Assembly: GCF_000442315.1 (NCBI RefSeq)
Contig: NZ_KE557321.1
Span: 286,998 to 350,997 of the forward strand
Reading direction: 5' to 3'
From: Rubellimicrobium thermophilum DSM 16684
Lineage (GTDB): Bacteria; Pseudomonadota; Alphaproteobacteria; Rhodobacterales; Rhodobacteraceae
DNA: 64,000 nucleotides
Shown here: positions 1-11,330 of the stretch, in pieces
Position numbering within the stretch: position 1 is the stretch's first letter
Layout: the number at the start of each line of letters is the position of its first letter
Made by a program: the position numbers and the translations under genes
The notes under the pieces: model-generated
Seen by the model: the letters and a program-made list of their open reading frames with translations, nothing else
The model's database searches: none
Told to the model about the DNA's origin: nothing

Positions 1-1
1 G

Positions 2-214
2 CGCCATGACGGTCAAGACGAGGCCCTGCCCCTCACCGATCTCGAAGGGCTCTATGACGGATCGCTGCCCGTGAAGGCCTTCGCACGGCTCTGCCGCGGC
101 GAGGCGGTGGAAAACGCATCGGACGCCCTGAACGGCTGGCGCGTCACGGCCGCCCTCGATGCGCTGTATCGTGCCGCCGCATCGGGACGCATCGAAAAGG
201 TGGAGGGACGCTAG
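2..214 (+). CDS. Gfo/Idh/MocA-family oxidoreductase, C-terminal fragment
   Basis: The window opens inside this reading frame, which ends at the TAG at 212-214. The 70 visible residues include the tail motif LEGLYDGSLPVKAF and a helix ending in ALDALYRAAASGRIEKV. This is the usual end of NAD(P)-dependent Gfo/Idh/MocA sugar or inositol dehydrogenases, which close on a short helix after the C-terminal alpha/beta domain. The next gene, a sugar isomerase/epimerase, starts at the very next base, so the two are co-transcribed and probably act on the same sugar or polyol. The substrate cannot be read from this fragment, and the Rossmann domain is outside the window. Confidence 0.65.
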   Translation, partial: RHDGQDEALPLTDLEGLYDGSLPVKAFARLCRGEAVENASDALNGWRVTAALDALYRAAASGRIEKVEGR

Positions 215-1054
215 ATGCGCCTCTCGGTCACGAGCTGGTCCTTCCCGCAGCTCACGCTGACCGAAGTCGCCGGCCTGGCCCGGACGCTGGGGATCGGGGC
301 GGTGGATGTGGGCTATTTCTACCGCTCGGCCCTGTCGCGGGACGCCATCCTGCAGGATCCCGAAGGCGAGGCCCGACGCCTGCACGCCACCTTGGGCGGC
401 ATCAGGCCCGCCAATCTCTACCACCTCTTCGGCAGGACTCTTGCCGAGCGGAACCTGGCACAGCCCGGCACGCTGAAGGCGAACCTGCATGACCTGCACA
501 GCGTGCTGCTCTTTGCCGAGGCCGCCGACATCCCCACCGTCTTCATCCTGCCCGGAATCGTCAATCCGGGGCAATCGCGTCGGGATGCGGCGCAGATCGC
601 AACCGAAGCGCTGCAGGCGATGCTCGAACTGCCCGGCGCGCGCCAGCGGCTCTGCCTGGAGCCGCATGTCCATTCCTGGCTCGAGAGCCCCGATCTCGTC
701 CACCGGCTGATCGAGACGACAGGCATGCGCATCGTCCTCGACCCCGCGCATTTCCTGTGCCTCGGATACCCGCAGGCCGAGATCGACAACCTCGCCCCCC
801 ATGCCGCCCATGTGCATCTGCGGCAGGCACGGCCCGGCGCGCTCCAGGCGAAATTCGCCGAAGGCACGATCAACTTTCCCGCCCTGTTCGGCACGCTGCG
901 CGAGGCCGGCTATGACGGCTACCTCGCCCTCGAGGCGGTGCATCAGGACTACATGGGCACGCTGCATGAGGACGTGCTGACCGAGACGGTGCGGATGCGC
1001 GACGCCTTCCGGAGCTGGAGCGCGCAGGACGGCGCCGGCGCCGAGGGCGCCTGA
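215..1054 (+). CDS. Sugar phosphate isomerase/epimerase (xylose isomerase-like TIM barrel)
   Basis: This 279-residue protein has the AP-endonuclease-2/xylose-isomerase-like TIM barrel fold. Candidate metal ligands are spread as the family expects: the Glu of LEPHVHSW, the Asp of VLDPAHF, the His of HVHLRQ, and the late Glu of YLALEAVHQDY. Such proteins isomerise or epimerise ketoses or inositol intermediates, or dehydrate inosose. The start codon follows the stop of the upstream Gfo/Idh/MocA gene with no gap, implying translational coupling and a shared carbohydrate pathway. The exact substrate is not deducible. The length of about 280 residues is normal for the family. Confidence 0.8.
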   Translation: MRLSVTSWSFPQLTLTEVAGLARTLGIGAVDVGYFYRSALSRDAILQDPEGEARRLHATLGGIRPANLYHLFGRTLAERNLAQPGTLKANLHDLHSVLLFAEAADIPTVFILPGIVNPGQSRRDAAQIATEALQAMLELPGARQRLCLEPHVHSWLESPDLVHRLIETTGMRIVLDPAHFLCLGYPQAEIDNLAPHAAHVHLRQARPGALQAKFAEGTINFPALFGTLREAGYDGYLALEAVHQDYMGTLHEDVLTETVRMRDAFRSWSAQDGAGAEGA

Positions 1055-1297
1055 GCGGATCCTGCATGCAGATGGCCGGCCGGTTTGCATCACTTTTGCC
1101 TCACTCCTCCTGTCCCGGGGGGCGAATCGGACGGTCAGTCGCCCCGATCCCGCTTGTCGCAGAAAAAGGTTAAGATTCGGTTGACGACGCCGGGCGCAGG
1201 CCACCGCCCCGGCACCATGCCGCCGATGGGCCGAGGCCCGGCTTGCCCGGCCGGCCCTCGGCGTCCAGACTGACCCGGCAGGGGACAGGAGTGCCTC

Positions 1298-2113
1298 ATG
1301 AGGATCGGAATGCGGGCCTGCGCTGTGGCGGCCATGCTGGCGGGTCTGGCCGCCTGTGGCAGCCTGGCACCGCCCCCCCCGACACAGGGAGCGGCCGTGC
1401 CGATGTCCCCGGCGCCTGTCGCCGCGCCACGCTTCGGCGATGCCCGCCCCGTCCTCTGGCGCGGACCGGGGCCGGCGGCCCATCCGGTCCATGGGATCGA
1501 CATCTCGCGCTATCAGACCGCCATCCACTGGCCCACGGCGCGGGATGCGGGCGTGAGTTTCGCCTTCATCAAGGCCACCGAAGGAGCAGACCGCCTCGAT
1601 CCGGCCTTCGCACGCCACTGGGCCGAGGCCCGCGCGGCGGGCATCCCGCGAGGGGCCTATCATTTCTACTATTTCTGCCGCAGCGCCGAGGATCAGGCGC
1701 GCTGGTTCATCACCCATGTGCCCAAGGAGCGCGGCGCGCTGGCCCCTGTGGTGGATCTCGAATGGAACCCCCATTCGCCGACCTGCACCTGGCGCCCGGA
1801 CCCGGCCCATGTCAGGGCCGAGGTGCTGCGCTTTCTGGATCTGCTCGAAGCGCATTACGGCCAGCGCCCCCTGATCTATACCGAGCCGGGCTTCTGGCAG
1901 GACAACGGGCTGGAGCAGCTCCGGGGAGAGGAGCTGTGGCTGCGTTCGGTCGCCGCCCATCCGGAAGAGGTCTATGGCCGGCGCGGATGGACCTTCTGGC
2001 AGTATTCGGGAACCGGCCTGGTGCCGGGTGTGCAGGGCCAGGTGGATCTCAATGCCTTTGGCGGCACCATCGCCCAGTGGCGGCGCTGGCTGGCGGCGCG
2101 GTCGCTGCGCTGA
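1298..2113 (+). CDS. Glycoside hydrolase family 25 (lysozyme-like) lipoprotein
   Basis: A 271-residue predicted lipoprotein. A short charged N-terminus and a hydrophobic stretch end in the lipobox LAAC (Cys20), followed by a Pro/Ala-rich linker to about residue 60. The GH25 domain then starts at HGIDISRYQ (Asp68) and carries the catalytic pair DLE at about 153-155 inside VVDLEWN, with the late motifs LIYTEPGFW and FWQYSG. GH25 enzymes cut beta-1,4 bonds of peptidoglycan (N-acetylmuramidase). Being lipid-anchored, it probably remodels the cell's own wall. The ATG at 1298 is preceded by an AGGAG ribosome binding site at 1287-1291. It stands alone and converges with fdsD. Confidence 0.85.
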   Translation: MRIGMRACAVAAMLAGLAACGSLAPPPPTQGAAVPMSPAPVAAPRFGDARPVLWRGPGPAAHPVHGIDISRYQTAIHWPTARDAGVSFAFIKATEGADRLDPAFARHWAEARAAGIPRGAYHFYYFCRSAEDQARWFITHVPKERGALAPVVDLEWNPHSPTCTWRPDPAHVRAEVLRFLDLLEAHYGQRPLIYTEPGFWQDNGLEQLRGEELWLRSVAAHPEEVYGRRGWTFWQYSGTGLVPGVQGQVDLNAFGGTIAQWRRWLAARSLR

Positions 2114-2177
2114 AGAAGGAGCGCGCGCCCTCGGGATGGGAACGGCGCAGGATCCCCAAGGGTGCAGGCCCCTTCTC

Positions 2178-2411
2178 TCAGGCGCTGCGGGCCGGTTCGG
2201 GCAGGCGTGCAACAGCCTCGCGCGCGAGGGGGGAGAGGCCTTCGCCCCCCGCGTCCAGATGGGCGCGGATCGCCGCGCGCATGCGCGGATCCCAGTAGGC
2301 GCGCAGATGGGCCGCCACCTCGGCCGCGGGATCGGCATGGCGCTGGGTCGCGAAGAAGGCGGCGATCTGGTTCGCCATGGCCACGAGTTTGGGCATGTTT
2401 CCGGCAGGCAT
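2178..2411 (-). CDS. fdsD: NAD-dependent formate dehydrogenase delta subunit
   Basis: A 77-residue protein with the small-subunit signature: N-terminal PKLVAMANQIAAFF, then a heptad-like middle and MRAAIRAHLDAGGEGLSPLAREAV. FdsD accompanies the soluble NAD+-linked molybdenum formate dehydrogenase FdsABG and is needed for assembly or full activity; it has no cofactor motif of its own. It is the last gene of the minus-strand operon fdsG-fdsB-fdsA-fdhD-fdsD and begins about 8 bases after the likely end of fdhD. It converges with the GH25 gene. Confidence 0.85.
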   Translation of the reverse strand: MPAGNMPKLVAMANQIAAFFATQRHADPAAEVAAHLRAYWDPRMRAAIRAHLDAGGEGLSPLAREAVARLPEPARSA

Positions 2412-2419
2412 GGGAGGAG

Positions 2420-3290
2420 TCAGACGGTTCCTGAAGGGGCGCGATGCGCATCACGGTCCTGCGTCGGGCGGTGGGCCACGATGCGCGGGGATGGGTGAAG
2501 ACCTGCACGGCGCCGCGCGACAGCGAAGCCAGCGTGAGATTTGCCGCATCGGCCAGGCGCACGGCGCGCGCGGTGGGGGCCGAGACGGCCAGCAGGATCG
2601 GGCAACCCGCCATGACCGCCTTCTGCACCATCTCTACCGACAGGCGCGAGGTGAGGGCGATGGCCCCCTGAGTGCAGTCGATGCCGGCGCGGTGAAGCGC
2701 CCCGATCAGCTTGTCGAGCGCATTGTGGCGGCCCACATCCTCGCGCGCCATCAGGATCCCTTCGCCCGGGCGCCAGAAGCCCGCGGCGTGGACGGCGCGC
2801 GTCTCGTCATGCAGGGGCTGCCAGTCGCGCAGCTCGCCCAGGGCAAAGCGGACATCGGTGACGGTCAGGGTGACAGGGGCCTCGGGCAGGGGGGGAGGGG
2901 ACGCAGCGCCTGTCCGATCGAGTCGATCCCGCACAGGCCGCAGCCGACAGGGCCGACGGTGGCCCGGCGACGGGCACGGAGAGTGGTCTCCAGATCCGGG
3001 GGCAGCCACATCCGTGCCTCGATGGCCGGACCGCTGTCCGTGTCATGAGCCACCACCTCCACGGGGGGGAGCGCCTCGCGCGGGGCGATGCCTTCGGTCA
3101 GGGTGAAGCCGGTGGCGAAATCCTCGATATCCGCGGGGGTGGCCATCATCACGGCCTGGGTGCCGCCGTTGTAGACAAGGGCAACCGGCGTCTCCTCCGG
3201 CAGGGTGCGGGCTGCCTCCCCGCCGCCGGGGATCTGCACGCGCAGGCGCGCGGTGGGGGCCGGCGCGGGGACCATGCCGGCGACGGTCAT
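2420..3290 (-). CDS. fdhD: Formate dehydrogenase accessory sulfurtransferase FdhD (frameshifted)
   Basis: FdhD passes sulfur from the IscS persulfide to the molybdenum bis-MGD cofactor, without which FdsA is inactive. The N-terminal half contains VALVYNGG, FATGFTLTEG and the functional cysteines in GPVGCGLCGI. The C-terminal half, in another frame, carries FWRPGEGIL, REDVGRHNALDKLIG and the family ending VFTHPR. The frame changes once at the seven-G run 2889-2895 (one base short) and probably again near 2483-2490, after which the restored frame stops at 2420. Both breaks sit in G/C-rich tracts, so I read this as a functional gene with sequence errors. ATG 3290 overlaps the fdsA stop (ATGA). 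Confidence 0.85.
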
Positions 3291-6192
3291 TCCGCCGCAG
3301 GCAGGATCCGCCGCGACCGTTCCGTCAGGGCTGCATAGTCGCGCTGCCAGTCCGACGGCCCGTTCGAGAGCGAGACCTGCACGGCGGTCACCTTGTATTC
3401 GGGGCAGTTGGTCGCCCAGTCGGAGTGGTCGGTCGTGACCACATTGGCCTGCGTCAGCGGATGGTGGAAGGTCGTGTAGACCACCCCCGGTGCGACGCGG
3501 TCGGTGATCGTGGCGCGCAGAGAGGTCTCGCCCGAACGCGAGGCGAGGCGGACCCAGTCCCCCTCCTTGATGCCCCGCATCTCGGCATCGTGAGGATGGA
3601 TCTCGAGGCGGTCCTCCTCGTGCCAGATGGTGTTGGCGGTGCGTCGCGTCTGGGCGCCGACATTGTACTGTGACAGGATCCGCCCGGTGGTCAGCAGCAG
3701 CGGGAAGCGCGGCCCGGTGCGTTCCTCGGTCGGGATGTACTCGGTCAGGATGAAGCGCCCCTTGCCGCGCACGAAACCGTCCACATGCATGACGGGCGTG
3801 CCTTCCGGGGCCTTCTCGTTGCAGGGCCACTGGACCGAACCCAGACGGTCGAGCAGCGCGAAGGAAACCCCGGCGAAGCTGGGCGTGGTGGCGGCGATCT
3901 CGTCCATGATCTGGGAGGGATGGGTATAGGTCCAGCCCGCCCCCATCGCATTGGCGAGAAGCTGGGTCACCTCCCAGTCGGCGTAGCCGTTCTTCGGCTG
4001 CATCACCTTGCGCACGCGGTTGATGCGGCGTTCGGCATTGGTGAAGGTCCCGTCCTTCTCGAGGAAGGTGCAGCCCGGCAGGAAGACATGGGCGTAGTTC
4101 GCCGTCTCGTTCAGGAAGAGATCCTGGACGATCACGCAGTCCATCGCCGCAAGACCGGCCGCGACATGGCGGGTGTCCGGGTCGGACTGGAGGATGTCCT
4201 CGCCCTGGATGTAGATGCCCTTGAACGTCCCCTCGATCGCGGCATCGAGCATGTTGGGGATGCGCAGGCCCGGCTCGCGGTCGATCACCGTGCCCCAGAT
4301 GCTCTCGAACACGGCGCGGGTGGCGTCGTCGCTGACATGGCGGTAGCCCGGCAGCTCGTGCGGGAAGCTGCCCATGTCACAGCTGCCCTGCACGTTGTTC
4401 TGCCCGCGCAGCGGATTCACCCCCACCCCGGGCGCCGATATTGCCCGTCAGCATGGCCAGATTGGCGATGGCCATGACGGTGGTCGATCCCTGGGAATGT
4501 TCGGTCACGCCGAGGCCGTAATAGATCGCCCCCGTTGCCGCCCGTGGCATAGAGCCGCGCCGCGGCGCGCAGATCGGCCGCCGGCACGCCGGTCAGCGCC
4601 TCGGTCGCCTCCGGGCTGTGGCGCGGGTCGGAGACGAATTCGGCATAATGCTGGAACTCCTCCCAGTCGCAGCGCTCGCGGATGAAGCGCTCGTCATGCA
4701 GGCCCTCGGTCACGATGACATGGGCCATCGCCGTCAGCACCGCGACATTCGTCCCCGGCCGCAGCGCGAGATGATACGCCGCCTCCACATGCGGAGAGCG
4801 CACCAGATCGATGCGGCGGGGATCGATGACGATGAGCCGGGCCCCTTGGCGCAGGCGCCGCTTGAGCCGCGAGGCAAAGACGGGATGCCCGTCCGTCGGA
4901 TTGGCGCCGATGATCACCGCCACATCCGTGTGTTCGACCGAATCGAAATCCTGCGTGCCGGCCGAGGTGCCGAAGGTCTGGCGCAACCCGTAGCCCGTGG
5001 GCGAATGGCAGACGCGGGCGCAGGTATCGGTGTTGTTGTTGCCGAACACGCTGCGGATCAGCTTCTGGACCAGATAGGTCTCCTCGTTGGTGCAGCGCGA
5101 GGAAGTGATGCCGCCGATGCTGTGCCGCCCGTGCCGGGCCTGGATGGCCCGCAGGCGGGTGGCGGCGAAGGTGATGGCCTCGTCCCAGCCGACCACGCGC
5201 CAGGGCTCGTCGATGCTCTCGCGGATCATCGGTTCGAGGATGCGGTCGCGATGGGTGGCATAGCCCCAGGCAAAGCGGCCCTTGACGCAGGAATGGCCGC
5301 GATTGGCCTTGCCATGCTTCCACGGCACCATCCGCACCACGGTATCGCCCTGGGCCTCGGCCTCGAACTGGCAGCCGACGCCGCAATAGGCGCAGGTCGT
5401 CACCACGCTGCGCGTGGGCAGGCCGAGCTCGATGACCGATTTCTCCATCAGCGAGCCGGTGGGACAGACCTGCACGCAGGCCCCGCAGGACACGCAGTCC
5501 GAGGAGAGATAGTCCTCCCCCGCCATGCCGGGGCGCATGCGGCTCTCGAAGCCGCGGCCTTCGATGGTCAGGGCGAAGGTGCCCTGGATCTCGTCGCAGG
5601 CCCGCACGCAGAGATTGCAGACGATGCACTGGGCCGGGTCATAGGCGAAATAGGGGTTGGAGGCATCCACGGGGCGGAAGCGGGGATTGTCCGCCGGTTC
5701 CGCATGGCTGGCCATCCGGCCGCCTTCGGGGGCCTTGTAGCGCACGGCATTCAGTCCCACCACCGCCGCCATGCGCTGCAGCGGGGTGCCGCGGTTCATC
5801 GGGCCCGCCAGCCCCTGCTGCGGCTGATCCGAGGCATAGAGCTCCATCACGCCGCGGCGCAGGCGGCGGAGCGTGTCGGTCTGGGTGTGCACGACCATGC
5901 CTTCGGCGACTGGCGTCGTGCAGGAGGCAGGCGTGCCGCGCCGCCCCTCGATCTCCACCAGGCAGAGCCGGCAGGACCCCCAGGCCTCGAGCGAATCGGT
6001 GGCGCAGAGCTTGGGGATCTCGATCCCCGCGAGGGCGGCGGCGCGCATGACCGAGGTTCCCTCCGGCACGGTCACGGCAAAGCCGTCGATGGTCAGCGTC
6101 ACGGTCCGGTTCGACCGCCGGGCAGGGGTGCCGAGATCGCGGTCGTCGAAGGCCGGGGCACCGTCATGGCCGGGAATGACGAAGTCCTTCAT
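3287..6192 (-). CDS. fdsA: NAD-dependent formate dehydrogenase alpha (molybdopterin) subunit, frameshifted
   Basis: Catalytic subunit that oxidises formate to CO2 at a Mo/bis-MGD centre. In order it shows an N-terminal NuoG-like 2Fe-2S domain (cysteines in SCRLCLVEI), two 4Fe-4S clusters (CIVCNLCVRAC and CVSCGACVQVCPTG), a further 4Fe-4S at CAYCGVGC, and the molybdopterin domain with the active-site Cys-His in ARVCHSP. About 965 residues once repaired, the usual size. Two breaks interrupt it: one extra base in the C run 4529-4533 (expected NGAIYYGLG), and a second near 4420-4435 before GVNPLRGQNN. The C-terminal part reads cleanly from 4426 to the stop. A 208-base gap separates it from fdsB. 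Confidence 0.9.
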
Positions 6193-6400
6193 GGGCAGGC
6201 CCTCCGGGCGGTGACCCCGCGAAGGCGGGACGCGGGGCGATGAGGCATGGGGCGATTCCCTCCGTCAGCATGGGGTGGACGGCAGGCGAATCGCAGGAAA
6301 GACTCAAGATCCGGTTCACGGACCGCGCGCCGCAGGCGCAATCCGCGCAACACCCCGTCGGGGCGGCGGGCGGCAGGGCGGGGCAGGGGGGCAGACGGTC

Positions 6401-7920
<1,520 letters not shown>

Positions 7921-7924
<4 letters not shown>

Positions 7925-8389
7925 CCCACAGCCTCCGCGATCGTCTCGGCCGTGGCGCGGCCGATCGGACGGCCGTCCACCTGCGCCGCCGGTCCGCAGG
8001 CGCACAGGCCGAGGCAATAGACCGGCTCCAGCGTCACACGCCCGTCCGGCGTGGTCTCATGCATGCCGATCCCCAGCCTCTCCGACACCGCCGCGGCCAG
8101 CGCCCGCCCCCCCCTGCGCCTGACAGGATTCGGCCGCACAGAGCCGCACGATGTGGCGCCCCGCAGGCTCGCTGCGGAAATCGTGATAGAAGCTGACCAC
8201 ACCATGCACCTCGGCCCGGCTCAGATTCAGGGCCCGCGCGATCACCGGGATCGCGGATCGGGGCACATATCCCCATTCGGCCTGCACGGCATGGAGGATG
8301 GGCAGCAGAGGCCCTTCCCGGTCGCGGTGGGTGGCGATGATCTCCGCAAGACGGGAGGCGAGATCGGGCAGGGCGGTATCGTCGAGCAT
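7921..8389 (-). CDS. fdsG: NAD-dependent formate dehydrogenase gamma subunit (2Fe-2S, NuoE-like), frameshifted
   Basis: Small electron-transfer subunit of about 155 residues that pairs with FdsB. The N-terminal part contains LLPILHAVQAEWGYVP and EVHGVVSFYHDF, typical of NuoE. The four 2Fe-2S cysteines are in CAAESC and, after the break, CLGLCACGPA. The frame changes at the eight-C run 8107-8114 (eight where seven keep the frame: QGGRALAAAV). Start ATG 8389 (MLDDTALPD) was chosen because upstream sequence in the same frame loses family similarity. First gene of the fds operon, with a LysR-type operator about 77 bases upstream. Confidence 0.88.
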
Positions 8390-8465
8390 GGGGCCTCGGG
8401 CTGCACGCGTCCAGTCGGCAATGCCTCTGATCGAAAGACAATTCAAGATCGAAGACGCGTCACTT

Positions 8466-8482
8466 GATAGAAAACTCCTATC
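8466..8482 (-). promoter_or_regulatory. Putative LysR-type operator (T-N11-A box) upstream of fdsG
   Basis: GATAGAAAACTCCTATC is a perfect 5-base dyad (GATAG / CTATC) around 7 bases and contains the canonical LysR-family T-N11-A pattern with ATAG/CTAT arms. It overlaps the stop codon of the LysR gene and sits about 77 bases before the fdsG start, in one of the few AT-rich patches of the window. Inference: this is the activation site from which the neighbouring regulator controls the formate dehydrogenase operon. Confidence 0.6.
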
Positions 8483-9356
8483 GATGAAGGGCCCGCGCCT
8501 CGGCCATCAGGGCAGCGAGAAGCGGCGGCTGGGGCTCGCGCATCGGGGCGATGAGGCCGACGCGGTGATGGGCATCCGGATCCGTCAGGGGCACGGCGGC
8601 CAGACCCTGCGCGAGGAAGGGTTCGGCCGCGCCAAAGGGCAGGATCGTGACCCAGGGACCGGCCAGCACATGGGCGATCAGGACGATGGTGGAGTTCGTC
8701 TCCACCCGTGGGGCGACGGGCACCCCCGCCCCCCCCAGCAGCCCGCCGATGATGCGGCGGTTCTGCATGTCTGTCGTGAGCAGGCAGAGCGGAAGCTCTG
8801 CCAGTTCGGCCCAGCGGACGGACGGCCGGGCGGCCAGCGCGTGGCGAGCAGGCAGGAGCAGGGCATAGCGCTCCTCGAAGAGCGGGAGCGTCGCCTTCTC
8901 TCCCAGCGGTTCATTGTCCAGATAGCCGATGCCCGCATCGAGGGAGAGGGCATCCAGACCTTCGAGGATCGCGGTCGAATTCATCGACAGGAGCGTCACG
9001 CGCACGGCCGGATGGGCCGCCGCGAAGGCGGCCGTCAGGCGGGAGGCCGCCGCAAGCGCGGTCGGGATCACGCCGAGCCGCAGCATGCCGGTCAGATCGC
9101 GACGCGCGGCGCGCAGCTCCTCGCGCATGGTGCGGGCATCGGCGACGATGCGGCGGGCCCAGACCAGGGCGCGTTCGCCCTCCTCGGTCAGTCCGATGAA
9201 CCGCGACCCGCGCCGCACGAGCAGCACGCCGAGCTGCCCCTCGAGCTGGCGGATGGCGGCGGAGAGGGTGGGCTGGCTCACGCCCACGGCCTCGGCGGCA
9301 CGGCCGAAATGCCGCGCCTGGGCAAGGGCCAGGAACATCTCGAGCTTGTCGATCAT
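8478..9356 (-). CDS. LysR-family transcriptional regulator of the fds operon
   Basis: A 292-residue regulator. The N-terminal winged helix-turn-helix reads MFLALAQARHFGRAAE, then VSQPTLSAAIRQLE and LVRRGSRFIGLTEEG. The remaining ~200 residues form the periplasmic-binding-like inducer domain (RLGVIPTALAAA, PGxVTILPFGAAE-like segment). The start MIDKLEMF at 9356 is favoured over an upstream in-frame ATG because family members begin there. It lies immediately upstream of fdsG in the same direction, as in other bacteria with fds operons, so it very probably senses formate or a C1 metabolite and activates that operon. It is divergent from oppA with 258 bases between. Confidence 0.88.
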   Translation of the reverse strand: MIDKLEMFLALAQARHFGRAAEAVGVSQPTLSAAIRQLEGQLGVLLVRRGSRFIGLTEEGERALVWARRIVADARTMREELRAARRDLTGMLRLGVIPTALAAASRLTAAFAAAHPAVRVTLLSMNSTAILEGLDALSLDAGIGYLDNEPLGEKATLPLFEERYALLLPARHALAARPSVRWAELAELPLCLLTTDMQNRRIIGGLLGGAGVPVAPRVETNSTIVLIAHVLAGPWVTILPFGAAEPFLAQGLAAVPLTDPDAHHRVGLIAPMREPQPPLLAALMAEARALHR

Positions 9357-9614
9357 CGCCCGCTGATTGGGGGGGCGAAGCGGTCCCCTCTGCAAGCCCC
9401 CACCTCGCCCCCCCCGGCGCCCGTCCGTTCGGCGGCAGGGCGCCGTGCCGCGATGTCACGCCGCGTCCGGCACGCTTTCCGCTGGACAACAGCAGGCACG
9501 GCGCCAAAGTGTCCCGCAGGTCCGGCCCCCGACGGAACGGGGTCCGGCAGGACAACCGCGCGGGGCCCGGGGTCCCGCCAACAGCACAACAAGAACACGA
9601 AGGGAGAGTCTTCC

Positions 9615-11243
9615 ATGACCACAAGGTTCACCCTGGCGGCCTCGCTCGCCGCACTGGTCGCCACGGGCGCGCTCGCGCAGGGGGCAATGCCGGCCGAGGG
9701 CGAGACGTTGTCGGACAACCAGACCTTTACCTATCGGGTGCTCGACGAGTTCCCCTCGATCGATCCCGGCATGGTCGAAGATGTCGAAGGCTCTCATGTC
9801 GCCCGCCAGCTCTTCGAGGGGCTGCTGAACCAGGATGCCGAGGGGAATGTCATACCGGGCGTGGCCACCGAATGGGAGGTGAGCGAGGACGGGCTGACCT
9901 ATACCTTCCATCTGCGCCCCGAGGCGCGCTGGTCGAATGGCGAACCGGTCACGGCGCATGACTTCGTCTATGCCTGGCAGCGCGCCGCGAGCCCCGAGCT
10001 CGCCTCGCCCTATTCGTGGTATCTGGAGCTGATGCAGATCGAGAATGTCTCGGAGGTCATCGCCGGCGAGCGGCCCGTCGAGGATCTGGGCGTGCGCGCG
10101 ATCGACGACCGCACGCTCGAGGTCCGCATCACCACGCCGCTGCCCTACTTCCTCCAGATGCTGACCCATACCACGACCTTCCCCGTGCCGCGCGCGGTGG
10201 TCGAGGAGCATGGCGCGGCCTGGACGCAGCCGGGCAACATGGTCGGCAACGGCGCCTATGTCCTGAGCGAGCGCGTCCCGCAGGAACGCCTCGTGATGAC
10301 GAAGAACCCCGAATACTGGGATGCGGAGAACGTCATCCTCGAGGAGATCACGGCTCTCATCATCAATGACGAGAACCAGGCGCTGACGCGCTATCTCGCC
10401 GGGGAGCTGGACCAGACAGACATCCCCATCGGGCAGTATCCGCGCCTGCTGGCGGAGCGGCCGGACGAGGCCCATGCCCTGCCCAATCTCTGCGTCTATT
10501 ACTACAACCTCAATCTGAGCGAGTCCGGGCCCGAGGCCCTCAAGGATCAGCGCGTGCGCCAGGCCCTCTCGCTGGCCATCGACCGCGACCTGCTGGTGGA
10601 GAACGTGCTGGCCGGCGGGCAGGTGCCGGCCTACGGGCTCGGCCACTGGGCGGTGGCCGGCTACGAGGTGCCCGATGACCTCTTCGGCATGACCATGACC
10701 CAGGAGGAGCGCAACGCCGAAGCCCAGCGCCTGATGCAGGAGGCCGGCTATGGCACGGGCGGAGAGCCGCTGACGCTCGAGATCCTCTACAACACCTCGG
10801 ACGCGCATCAGCAGCTGGCGGTGGCGATCGGCCAGATGTGGAAGCAGACGCTGGGCGTGGACACGACTCTGGCCAACATGGAGTGGCAGACCTTCCTCGA
10901 TGCCCGTGGCAGCCAGCAATACGAGGTGGCCCGTGCCGGATGGTGTGCCGACTACAACGAGGCATCCTCCTTCCTCGACATCGTGACCACGAGCTCGGGC
11001 TACAACGATTCGGCCTTTTCCAACCCCGAACTCGATGCCCTGATGCTGGAGGCCCGCACGGCCGAGGACACGCTGCCTCTCTATCAGCAGGTGGACCGGA
11101 TCATCGCCGAACAGGTGCCGGTGATCCCGATCTACTTCTACTCCAGCAACATCCTGATGGATCCGTCGATCCGCGGCTATCCCTTCGAGAACGCGCAGGA
11201 AAACTGGTACGGCCGGACGATGTACCGGGTCGCGGAGCAGTGA
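9615..11243 (+). CDS. oppA: Peptide ABC transporter substrate-binding protein (OppA-like)
   Basis: Periplasmic receptor of 542 residues, SBP family 5. A Sec signal peptide ends near ALAQGAMPAEG (about residue 22). Family landmarks follow: PSIDPGMVEDVEGSHVARQL, LTYTFHLRPEARWSNGEPVTAHDFVYAW, GNGAYVLSE, LSLAIDRDLLVENVL, and the closing VPVIPIYFYSS. It binds oligopeptides for the OppBCDF importer encoded directly downstream. ATG 9615 is preceded by AGGGAG at 9601-9606. The 88-base gap to oppB is common where the receptor is made in excess. The oligopeptide class rather than dipeptides or nickel is inferred from length and similarity. Confidence 0.9.
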   Translation: MTTRFTLAASLAALVATGALAQGAMPAEGETLSDNQTFTYRVLDEFPSIDPGMVEDVEGSHVARQLFEGLLNQDAEGNVIPGVATEWEVSEDGLTYTFHLRPEARWSNGEPVTAHDFVYAWQRAASPELASPYSWYLELMQIENVSEVIAGERPVEDLGVRAIDDRTLEVRITTPLPYFLQMLTHTTTFPVPRAVVEEHGAAWTQPGNMVGNGAYVLSERVPQERLVMTKNPEYWDAENVILEEITALIINDENQALTRYLAGELDQTDIPIGQYPRLLAERPDEAHALPNLCVYYYNLNLSESGPEALKDQRVRQALSLAIDRDLLVENVLAGGQVPAYGLGHWAVAGYEVPDDLFGMTMTQEERNAEAQRLMQEAGYGTGGEPLTLEILYNTSDAHQQLAVAIGQMWKQTLGVDTTLANMEWQTFLDARGSQQYEVARAGWCADYNEASSFLDIVTTSSGYNDSAFSNPELDALMLEARTAEDTLPLYQQVDRIIAEQVPVIPIYFYSSNILMDPSIRGYPFENAQENWYGRTMYRVAEQ

Positions 11244-11330
11244 GCCGGGTCTGAAGGCCTTGGGCCCGTCCCCGGGCAGGGGGCGGGCTCGCCAGCCGCC
11301 GTCCTGCGCGCAAGCCCAGGGATCCCGTCC

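Noticed and set aside
4618..6243. 541-codon plus-strand frame opposite fdsA, and similar long antisense frames opposite tamB, sucA, ileS and fdsB
   Set aside because: High GC leaves few stop codons in antisense frames; they are His/Asp/Arg-rich with no recognisable domain and lie opposite well-supported genes.
6341..6366. Shared CGCGCAACACCCC followed by a small C/G hairpin, also found near 27111-27130
   Set aside because: Only 13 bases are identical; in a GC-rich 64-kb window many such matches are expected by chance, and the flanks do not align.
8298..9614. Long plus-strand reading frame leading into oppA
   Set aside because: It is the antisense of the LysR gene. The signal peptide and ribosome binding site place the oppA start at 9615.
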